64,000 nucleotides of DNA, from assembly GCA_963575745.1 (NCBI GenBank), contig CAUYUJ010001481.1:393316-457315 (forward strand), written 5' to 3'. Of the stretch, positions 55,336 to 64,000 are shown piece after piece. The number at the start of each line of letters is the position of its first letter. Positions within the stretch are counted from its first letter, which is position 1. A model generated the notes under the pieces. It ran no database searches, was not told where the DNA came from, and worked only from the letters and a program-made list of their open reading frames with translations. The translations under genes and the position numbers were made by a program. This stretch comes from Prorocentrum cordatum. Taxonomy: Eukaryota; Sar; Dinophyceae; Prorocentrales; Prorocentraceae.

Positions 55336-56805
55336 GAATGCTGAGGCAGGCTGATGCTCTGAGGCTGAGGCAGGCTGAGGCTGAGGCCGAGGCTGAAGGC
55401 AGACTGAGGCTGAGGCTGAAGCAGGCTGAGGCTGAGGCAGAGGCAGGCTGAGGCTGAGGCAGGCTGATGCTGAGGCAGGCTGAGGCTGAGGCTGAGGCTG
55501 ATGCAGGCTGAGGCTGAGGCAGGCTGAGGCTGAGGCTGAGGCCAAGGCTCAAGGCAGACTGAGGCTTTGGCTGAAGCAGGCTGAGGCTGAGGCTGAGGCT
55601 GAGGCTGAGGCAGGCTGAGGCTGAGGCTGAGGATGGCTGAGGCTGAGGCTGAGGCTGAGGCTGAGGCTGAGGCTGAGGCTGAGGCTGAGGCTGATGCAGG
55701 CTGAGGCTGAGGCAGGCTGAGGCTGAGGCCGAGGCTGAAGGCAGACTGAGGCTGAGGCTGAAGCAGGCTGAGGCTGAGGCTGAGGCAGGCTGAGGCTGAG
55801 GCTGAGGCAGGCTGATGCTGAGGCAGGCTGAGGCTGAGGCTGAGGCTGATGCAGGCTGAGGCTGAGGCAGGCTGAGGCTGAGGCCGAGGCTGAAGGCAGA
55901 CTGAGGCTGAGGCTGAAGCAGGCTGAGGCTGAGGCTGAGGCAGGCTGAGGCTGAGGCTGAGGCAGGCTGAGGCTGAGGCTGAGGCAGGCTGAGGCTGAGG
56001 CTGAGGCTGATGCAGGCTGAGGCTGAGGCAGGCTGAGGATGAGGCCGAGGCTGAAGGCAGACTGAGGCTGAGGCTGAGGCAAGCTGAGGCTGAGGCTAGG
56101 CTGCAGACTGAGGCGAGGCTGAAGCAGAGGCTGAAGCAGCGGAGTGGCTGCAGGCTAGGCTGAGGCAGCTGAGGCTGATGGCAGGCTGAGTGAGGCTGCG
56201 GAGGCTGAAGGGGCGAGGCTGGGCAGACTGAGGCTGAGGCTGAAGCAGGCTGAGGCTGAGGCTGAGGCAGGCTGAGGCGGAGGCTGAGGCTGAGGCAGGC
56301 TGAGGCTGAGGCTGATGCTGAGGCTGAGGCTGAGGCAGGCTGAGGCTGAGGCGAGGCTGAGGCTGAGGCAGGCCTGAGGCTGAAGGCGAGGCTGATGAGG
56401 CTGAGGCTGAAAGGCTGAGGCTGAGGCTGCAGGCTGAGGCTGAGGCTGAGGCAGGCTGATGCTGAGGCAGGCTGAGGCTGAGGCTGAGGCTGATGCAGGC
56501 TGAGGCTGAGGCAGGCTGAGGCTGAGGCCGAGGCTGAAGGCAGACTGAGGCTGAGGCTGAAGCAGGCTGAGGCTGAGGCTGAGGCTGAGGCTGAGGCAGG
56601 CTGAGGCTGAGGCTGAGGCAGGCTGATGCTGAGGCAGGCTGAGGCTGAGGCTGAGGCTGATGCAGGCTGAGGCTGAGGCAGGCTGAGGCTGAGGCCGAGG
56701 CTGAAGGCAGACTGAGGCTGAGGCTGAAGCAGGCTGAGGCTGAGGCTGAGGCAGGCTGAGGCTGAGGCAGGCTGAGGCTGAGGCTGAGGCAGGCTGAGGC
56801 TGAGC
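55336..56805. repeat. GCTGAG hexamer minisatellite with higher-order structure
   Basis: GCTGAG units broken by GCAGGCTGAG, GCCGAGGCTGAAGGCAGACT and GCTGATGCAGG words that return about every 170-190 bp (for example GAAGGCAGACTGAGG at 55392, 55738, 55890, 56056, 56536 and 56704). Section 56095-56420 is the most irregular. Open frames are by-products. Confidence 0.95.
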
Positions 56806-57137
56806 TGTGACTGCGACTGCCGTTGCCACTGCGACTGTCATCGCGAATGCGACTACGACTGCGAGAACAGCAGAATTCTACAACTGGATTCTCATCCGAA
56901 TCTTAAGGGGAATGCTTCCAGATGTGCTCCTACACATCGATGTTAGGTTGCTTTGCCGGGATAATTTTCATTACCTAACAGCGACGACTGATAGGTTCCT
57001 AGTGGTGTCAAAAAAAAGTTCCAGAGACCCCACCAGATAAGACACATTTTTGCATATACTATCGCGCAGACGCGGTCACGGACATGTGCTTCGTTGCGAT
57101 AGCGAGACCCCTCATCGCAGCACGCAGCAATCTGTCT
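56806..57137. other. unique link containing a second copy of the 3' flank words
   Basis: CATTACCTAACAGCGACGAC and TGATAGGTTCCTAGTGG (56969-57006) match 54755-54790; an A8 run and AGTTCCAGAGACCCCACC (57017-57034) match 53648-53665. This may be the remains of another copy of the same gene neighbourhood. Confidence 0.45.
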
Positions 57138-58301
57138 AAATTCTTTACGCTTCGCGTATCCCCACCAGCCCATCTCACAACAGCAACTCTTGCGAAGCAT
57201 GCCGACAGTTGTGTTTTTCAGGCGTGTGTCCGCTTTGCCCCGCATATCTCCCCTGTTCCTCCTTCCTCCCGCCTCCTTGTACATCCTCCTTGTGGGGGAG
57301 CGGGAGAAGGACGAGGCGGAGGAGGAGGGAGAGAAAACGCTCCTCGTGGTTTGAGTCGTTTGGGGTTTCTCGTCCTGGTGTGAGTCGTTCGGGCCCTTCT
57401 TCCTGGTGTGAGTCGTTCGGGCTCTTCGTGGTGTGAGTCGTTCGGGCTCTTCGTCCTGGTGTGAGTCGTTCGGGCTTCTCGTGGTGTGAGTTGTTCGGGC
57501 CCCTCATCCTGGTGTGAGTCGTTCGGGCCCCTCCTCCTGGTGTGACTCGTTCGGGCTCCTCGTGGTGTGAGTCGTTCGGGGCCCGCGTCGTGGTGTGAGT
57601 CGTTCGGGCTCCTCGTGGTGTGAGTCGTTCGGGCGCCTCGTCCTGGTGTGAGTCGTTCGGGCCCCTCCTTGTGGTGTGAGTCGTTCGGGCTCTTCGTGGT
57701 GTGTGTCGTTCGGGCCCCTCGTCCTGGTGTGAGTCGTTCGGGCTCCTCGTGGGGCCTCTTGGGGGGCTCTTGGAGCCTCTTGGGGCCTCTTGGGGGCCTC
57801 TTGGGGGCCTCTTGGGGGCCTCTTGGGGGCCTCTTGGGGCCTCTTGGGGCCTCTTGGGGGCCTCTTGGGGGCCTCTTGGGGGACTCTTGGGGCCTCTTGG
57901 GGGCCCTCTGAAGCGCAAAGGAGCGCTGGCCCCTGAGAAGGAGAAAATGAGCCCAAAACCTTCGTAAAATCAATGTTTTTGCTATGAAGGAAGAGGAACG
58001 CGGCCCCCTCAGAAGGCCAAGATGGGGCCAAAACCGTAGTAAAATCAATGTTCTTTACTTCAACGACGAGTTCAGGCGCCAAACTCCCTCCCCCCCCTCG
58101 GGGCCAGAATCCTCGTGAGGGTCGTCGTTTTTTGGCCCTCCCAGGAGTTGAAAAAGACTCCCCTGACGACCCGCGGCCCGCCCTCTCCAGGCCCAGGGGG
58201 AGGGGGTAGGGGGAGGGGTAAACCCCTCCCCGAAGGGGAAGAAGGGGGGTTGAGGACAGAGAGAGCTCCCTAAACCACTCACGCCCAAAGGGCTGGTGGG
58301 A
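57138..58301 (+). repeat. segmental duplicate, copy 2 (partner 21751-23131)
   Basis: Same head, 25/28-bp GTCGTTCGGG minisatellite (57350-57750), GGGGGCCTCTTGG block (57755-57905), AAAATCAATGTTTTTG modules and GTAAACCCCTCCCC tail. Shorter than its partner, mainly in the CTCTTGG block. Confidence 0.85.
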
Positions 58302-58745
58302 TTCTTATCAGATACGCGAGGCATAGCAGCTGAATACTACCCGATTTACAGACCATTCGGCCGAATATTATTCGCCTCTCATGTGTTGTAACTTCCATGA
58401 TGGGTGCGACATTTGAGCATTGTGGGTAATTAGATCTATCACTTCGTGGGTGCGGAACCGGCTTGCCTTCAGTAGCCCACTTCCGGCTCGCAGCATCAGC
58501 GGGGATGGCGGAGGATCCCAGCAGGGATTGAAAAGGGGCCCTTTTCGTTCCCGACCACCGCTCCAATGGCCAGATTGTCTCACATCTGCGCGAGCCGAGC
58601 TGGCAGCAGTAGGCACGCGAGGTGAAAGGGAGAGAGACAGAGAGAGAGAGAGAGAACGCAAGGGAAGCAAACATAGGGGATAATGAGATGGGGCACGGGA
58701 GATAATCCATATGAGTTCGCATTCTTACGACACGGATTGTTCATA
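58302..58745. other. unique sequence, no gene recognised
   Basis: Contains a short AG microsatellite (58628-58652). No protein-like frame. Confidence 0.4.
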
Positions 58746-60148
58746 GTGAAGCGCTCGTGCGATTTATATACGCACGTGGAGTTGCCTACCAGTGTGCGCC
58801 AGCCATCCATTCGTAGGCAGGTCCTTTTTTGAGACGCGAGAAAGACAGCACTCAGGCGGGGGACCCCCGCATCGCCGCATCGCTGCCTCCGCACTCCATC
58901 GCGGAGAAAAGCTCCGCATCCTGATGCTGCGCTCCTCCTCCTCAGACTTCTCCACCTCCACCTTCCTCTTCCTCCGCCTCCGCTCCTCCTCTCCTCCCTC
59001 GCCCTCTGGTTCTCCTGAGTTTTCTCTTCGGCGCCTGGATGGTGAAGCGCTCGTGCGATTTATATACGCACGTGGAGCTGCCTACCAGTGGGCGCCAGCC
59101 ATCCATTCGTAGGCAGGTCCTTCTTTGAGACGCGAGAAAGACAGCACTCAGGCGGGGGACCCCCGCATCGCCGCATCGCTGCCTCCGAACTCCATCGCGG
59201 AGAAAAGCTCCGCATCCTGATGCTGCGCTCCTCCTCAGACTTCTCCACCTCCTCCTTCCTCTTCCTCCGCCTCCGCTCCTTCTCTCCTCACTCGCCCTCC
59301 GGTTCTCCTGAGTTTTCTCCTCGGCACCTGGATGTACATCGGGCTGCGCGCCTTTTCAGCGTTCGGCCCTCGCGTGACCGGGTACCGCACGCCGACAACA
59401 TGGTGAAGCGCTCGTGCGATTTATGTACGCACGTGGAGCTGCCTACCAGTGGGCGCCAGCCATCCACTCGTAGGCAGGTCCTTTTTTGAGACGCGAGAAA
59501 GACAGCACTCAGGCGGGGGACCCCCCCATCGCCGCATCGCTGCCTCCGCACTCCATCGCGGAGAAAAGCTCCGCATCCTGATGCTGCGCTCCTCCTCAGA
59601 CTTCTCCACCTCCTCCTTCCTCTTCCTCCGCCTCCGCTCCTCTCCTCCCTCGCCCTCCGGTTCTCCTGAGTTTTCTCCTCGGCACCTGGATGGTGAAGCG
59701 CTCGTGCGATTTATGTACGCACGTGGAGCTGCCTACCAGTGGGCGCCAGCCATCCATTCGTAGGCAGGTCCTTTTTTGAGACGCGAGAAAGACAGCACTC
59801 AGGCGGGGGACCCCCGCATCGCCGCATCGCTGCCTCCGCACTCCATCGCGGAGAAAAGCTCCGCATCCTGATGCTGCGCTCCTCCTCAGACTTCTCCACC
59901 TCCACCTTCCTCTTCCTCCGCCTCCGCTCCTCTCCTCCCTCGCCCTCCGGTTCTCCTGAGTTTTCTCCTCGGCACCTGGATGGTGAAGCGCTCGTGCGAT
60001 TTATGTACGCACGTGGAGCTGCCTACCAGTGGGCGCCAGCCATCCATTCGTAGGCAGGTCCTTTTTTGAGACGCGAGAAAGACAGCACTCAGGCGGGGGA
60101 CCCCCGCATCGCCGCATCGCTGCCTCCGCACTCCATCGTGGAGGAAAA
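58746..60148 (+). repeat. ~290-bp tandem repeat, five copies
   Basis: GTGAAGCGCTCGTGCGATTT starts at 58746, 59042, 59403, 59693 and 59983 (steps 296, 361, 290, 290). The third step is longer by about 65 bp inserted at 59331-59400. Each unit holds a hairpin CTGCCTAC...GTAGGCAG (59729-59767 in copy 4) and a GCGGGGGACCCCCGC palindrome. A ~104-codon frame recurs in every unit but shows no known motif. The last copy stops at CCATCGTGGAGG and a run of ten A. Confidence 0.92.
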
Positions 60149-60156
60149 AAAAAAGC

Positions 60157-60174
60157 AAGCCCACATCATAGATT
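60157..60174. other. right 18-bp direct repeat of the inserted block
   Basis: Identical to 46650-46667. It is preceded by A10 and GC (60145-60156). The A-run could be a poly(A) remnant, but the 290-bp unit itself has GAGAAAAGC at this point, so expansion of its A4 is an equal possibility. Confidence 0.7.
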
Positions 60175-61670
60175 TTCCGTTGGTTTTTGGTTACATTTTA
60201 GCGCTTCTGCCTGTTCGGACGAAAAATCGTCCAAACAGGCTTCCACGAGGGCGCCGAGACGGCCCAGGGCCGCCCCGAGACGGCCCCAAAAAGCACCAAC
60301 ACATGTGAGGCCTCCAAGAGGCCCCGAAACGCGGACACTTCGTTCGAACACGCCCGAGATGGCTTCCAGATGGCCCACAAGGCTTCCAACACGGCCCAAG
60401 CGGTCCCCAAGAGCACTCCCAAAAGGGCCCTCAGAAGTCAAAATCATTGATTGTATTTTCGTTTTGGTACGTTTCAGCGATTCCGCTTTTTCAGCTTCCC
60501 AACGCTCCAAGACAGTCCCGGACACCCGAGTATCGCCCCAACAGGCCCCCACGAGGGCGCCGAGACGGCCTGGGGACCCCCCCAGACGGCCCAAGTCAGC
60601 CCCAACACAGATGAAAAGGGCCGCGAGAGGCCTCCAAGAGGGCTGCAGTCACCGAACTATCTTCTAACGCGCCCTAGATAGCCCGCAAGACTTCAACACG
60701 GCCCAAGGGGTTCCCAAGAGCGTTCCGAAAAAGGCCTCAAGAAGCCAACACCCTTGATTTCTTTCAGTTTTTGGAGACACTTTAGCGATTATGCCTGTTC
60801 GGCTTCTCGACGCTCCAAGACGGTCCATGACATCCACGTATCGCCCCAACAGGCCCCCACGAAGACGCCCAGACGGCCCAGGACCACCCCCAGACGGCCC
60901 AAGACAGCCCGAACAGAGGTGACAAGTCCCGCGAGAGGCTTCCATCCAAGAGGCACCGAAACGCGGACACGTCGTTCAAACACGCCCAAGATGGCCTCCA
61001 GATGGCCCGCAAGGCTTCAACACGGCCCAAGGGATCTCCCAAAGCATTCCTCCAACAAGCCAAAGCCACTGATTTTCCTAAGGTTCTCGATCGGTTTCAG
61101 CAATTCTGCCTGTTCAGCTTCCCGACGCTTCAAGACCGTCCCCGACACCCGCCTATCGCCCCAACAGGCCCCCACGAGGGCGCCGAGACGGCCTGGGGAC
61201 GCCCCCAGACGGCCCAAGACAGCCCCAACGCAGATGAAAAGGGCCGCGAGAGGCCTCCATGAGGGCTACAGGCATCGAACTATCGTTCCCGCTCCCAGGC
61301 GCTCCCTGGCGCTCCCGGGCGCTCCTAGGCGCTCCCAGGCGCTCCCAAGCGCTCCCAAGCGCTCCCAGGCGCTCCCAGGCGCTTCCGGCGCGTTCCGAAG
61401 CGCTCCCAGGCGCTCCCTGGCGCTTCCAGGCGCTCCTTGGCGCTCCCAAGCGCTCCCAGGCGCCCCCAGGCGCTCCCGGCACGCCCCCAGGCGCTCCCAG
61501 GCGCTCCCAGGAGCTCCCAGACGCTCCCAGGCGCTCCCTGGCGCTCCCAGGCGCTCCCAGGCGCTTCCAGGCGCCAACGCTCCGAGACCGTCCCGGACAC
61601 CCACCCCCTCGCCCCAACAGGCCCCCACGAGGGCGCCGAGACGGCCCAGGGACGCCCCGCCGCGGGCACT
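60157..61670 (+). repeat. ~315-bp tandem array, right part, with 10-bp minisatellite inside
   Basis: The first unit completes the one broken at 46667. Three to four units follow with the TTCCCGACGCTCCAAGACGG core and GAGGGCGCCGAGACGGCC. At 61285-61580 about thirty GGCGCTCCCA units are inserted, after which the array wording (GACCGTCCCGGACACC, GAGGGCGCCGAGACGG) returns briefly. Confidence 0.85.
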
Positions 61671-62280
61671 CGACGCGGGGCCCATGGACGGGGCCCTCGG
61701 ACCGGGCGGGCCCGGGGGCCGTGCCGTGGCGCCGGGGGCGCTTCAAGATCGCCCGCAGACAGCCCCTTTTTCTCTTTGTCGTTTCTTCTTTCCTCCCTCC
61801 TCTCTCCTCGGATGTGCGCCCACAATTTCGGCCACGTTCGCAGGACAGCTCCCGCCAGGTGATTGTGCATGTGCGATGCCGCGCACGTCGTGCCTTTTCA
61901 CTGGTTCTCTGCCGTTCGGCCCTGTGCGGAAGCCAGGTGCCGCAGGAGCGTGGTTTGTCACGATCGCCGTCCGAGGCCCAGAGCGCACAGTCCCAGAGAG
62001 CTCCCAGGGTACATGGAGTCTCCTAAAGTTGCTTGCAAAAAAAAGCCCAGGATCACCAGAAACCAACAGATCCAACGTATTGACAAAAATCAAGACATAG
62101 GTTTTCTGTATGTTTCGGCCTCGAGGGGCCCTCGCCGGGCCCCGGGACCGTCAAGGAACGACTCAGGATGAAAAACCGGTCCTGGGGAATGGGTCGAGAT
62201 TTCCGGGGACCCCGTATTGAAAAAAACACGGCATCGGATCTCTGAGAATGGCGCTTTCAAGCATCGAAAATGACCCATGA
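61671..62280. other. no gene recognised
   Basis: GC-rich at first (GGGCCCGGGGGCC), then mixed. A dispersed phrase GACCGTCAAGGAACGACTCA with GATGAAAAACCGGTCC (62146-62180) also occurs at 19560-19590 and inverted at 29868-29910. Confidence 0.4.
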
Positions 62281-64000
62281 CGGCCCGAGATCACCCAAGA
62301 AGTATCCCCTGACAGTCCAAGAGGCCTCCAAAACGCCCCAAGTGGCTTCCAGGATGCCCCCCAAGGAGCATCAGGAGGCATAAGTGACTTGTTTCCCGTT
62401 GGTTTTCGAAGGATTTTCGAGTTCTCGCCTTTTCAATTTCCCGACGCTCCACGACGGCCCAGGAGGCAACAATGTCCGCTGCAAGACAGCCTCCCAGGCC
62501 TCGAAGACGGCCACAAGACAGCCCAAGAGAGCCCCGAGACGGCTCCACAGGCGCCCAAGACGGCCCAAAGAGGGAGCCAAGAGGGGTAACACGAATCGAA
62601 AATCCAAGCTTTCGCCCCGAGGGGCTCTCAGGAGGCCCAGAGAAGCCCCCAGCAGGCCCCAAGATGCCCCAAGAAGTTCCCCAGGGGGCCGAAGGGGTTC
62701 CAAGATGCCTCCCACAAAGGCCCCAAGAGGCAAAAATCGTTGTCTTGCCATCGGTTTTGGATTCATTTTCGAGGTTTCAGTCTTTGGGCGTCCCGACGCT
62801 CCAAGACGACCCAAAAGGCATCCGAGACCGTTCCGAGATAGCCCAGAAGGCCTTCAAGAGGGCCCCAAGACGGCCCGCGAGGGACCCAAGAGGGTGCCCG
62901 AGGCGCCCAAGACGGCCCGAGAGGGCACCAACACAGCGCTAAGAGGGGCCCAAGAGGGTAAGACGAACCGAAGATCCGAGCCTTCCACCCCGAGAGGCTC
63001 TCAGGAAGCCCCAAGAGGCCCCCAATACGATCCAAGAGGCCCTCAAGAAGCTCCCCAGAGGGTCGATTAGGTTCCAAGAGGCCTCCCAAGAAGGCCCCAA
63101 GAGGCACAACTCATTATTTTCCCATCGGTTTTTGATGGATGTTTAAACTTTTCATCCTTTTGGCATTTTGACGCTCCAAGACGGCTCAAGGGGCCTCCAA
63201 GACCGCTCCAAGATAGCCCAGGCCTCCAAGGGGGCACCAGGACGGCCCACGAGGGCCCCAAGACGATGCCTGAGGCGCCCAAGACGGCCCGAGAGGGCAG
63301 CAAGACGGCCCCAACAGCTGCCCAAGAGGGGTAAAACGAATCGAAAATCCGAGCCTTCACCCCGAGAGGCTCTCAGGAGGCCCCAAGAAGCCCCCAACAG
63401 GATGCAAGAGGCCCTGAAGAAGCTCCCCAGAGGACCGAAGAGGTTCCAAGAGGCCTCCCGAGAAGGCCCCAAGAGGCAAAAGTCGTTGTTTCCCCATCGG
63501 TTTTTTGATGGATGTTTAGAGGTTTCAGCCTTTGGGCATTTTGACGCTCCAAGACGGCCCAAGAGGTCCCCAAGACCGCTTCAAGATAGCCGAAGAGGCC
63601 GAGGGCCCCAAAACGGCCCACGAGGGCCCTAAGACGGTGCCTGAGGCGCCCAAGACGGCCCGAGAGGGCCCCAAGACGGCGGGATGCCCTGGAAGCGCCC
63701 AGGAGCGCTGAAAGGCATTGGGTGCCTTGGGGAAGCTCCGGGAACGCCGGGGAGCCCCAAGAAGGGGAACGCGAACCCAACAGCAGAACCTTCCACCCTA
63801 AGAGGCTCACAGAAGGCCCCAAGAGTCCCCAAGTTGTCCGACAAGGCCCCCAAAAGCCTCCAAAGAGGCCCCCAAAGGCCCCCAGGAGACGTACAAGGGG
63901 CCCCAAGATAGCCGAACGCTACCCTCGATGCATCAAAACTGCCTCCAGGAGGCACCCAGGAGATTTCCCGATTGCCTCAATGTGGCCCAGGTGGCCTTCA
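62281..64000 (+). repeat. ~370-bp tandem array, runs off the window
   Basis: CCCATCGGTTTTTGATGGAT-like words at about 62396, 62750, 63120 and 63495 mark steps of 355-375 bp, each followed by TTTGACGCTCCAAGACGG and, later, GGAAGCCCCAAGAGGC-type text and AACGAATCGAAAATCCGAGC. It shares the GACGCTCCAAGACGG core with the ~315-bp array but has a different body. Confidence 0.85.

Noticed and set aside
58792-60053. Repeated ~104-codon frame in each 290-bp unit as a tandem gene family
   Set aside because: Both strands are open, the start codon varies and there is no recognisable motif; kept only as a repeat.

Overview
The window reads as nuclear DNA of a dinoflagellate. The decisive evidence is two relics of the dinoflagellate spliced leader (DinoSL): an exact 22-nt match at 53666-53687, followed by a second truncated leader, and a 21/22 match at 46667-46688. 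Consistent with this are a decayed LINE reverse-transcriptase tail (1-940, minus), a zinc-finger/coiled-coil LINE ORF1-like relic (25811-27003), very GC-rich DNA and a huge load of micro- and minisatellites. The repeat style resembles Prorocentrum or Symbiodiniaceae genomes, but genus cannot be fixed by eye. No rRNA, canonical tRNA, CRISPR or bacterial-type operon was found.

Layout. 0-5 kb: LINE relic, two unrecognised coding-like stretches, dispersed repeats. 5-24 kb: repeat-dominated, with a 300-bp AT-rich insertion between 17-bp direct repeats (5201-5500), a compound element made of a ~120-bp minisatellite, a GAT run and a conserved tail (8060-10350, second copy 15170-15905), an octamer minisatellite (10.9-11.6 kb), two copies each of two short terminal-inverted-repeat elements (16951/19616 and 18140/20736), and long foldbacks. 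24-45 kb: kilobase trinucleotide tracts (TCC, CAC, GAC, GAT, GTC), one LINE ORF1-like relic and several minisatellite families. 45-46.7 kb: a ~315-bp tandem array. 46.7-60.2 kb: a block that interrupts this array and holds the two best genes. 60.2-64 kb: the array resumes, then a related ~370-bp array.

The central block is the most informative part. The array breaks at an 18-bp sequence (46650-46667) that recurs where the array resumes (60157-60174), so the 13.5 kb between behaves like an insertion with a target-site duplication. Its left edge is a DinoSL relic, followed by an ATG at 46821 with a signal-peptide-like start. The gene encodes a surface protein: 63-residue repeats, CUB-like domains, very long Ala-Pro-Thr-Pro stalks, a globular domain, a Thr-rich mucin-like stretch, one transmembrane helix and a basic/Ser-rich tail (stop at 53503). 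A second DinoSL pair at 53666 precedes a gene resembling the Sulfotransfer_2 family (53744-54713). Both genes carry leaders in genomic DNA, show no evident introns and contain frame breaks, as expected for retroposed, trans-spliced cDNAs that are decaying. Some frame breaks, especially at 48290-48760, could be assembly errors.

All assignments are from reading the sequence; no database search was run. Low-complexity open frames (poly-Asp, poly-His, Gly-Ala-Gly-Val, Leu-Gly-Ala-Ser-Trp types) are treated as by-products of repeats.
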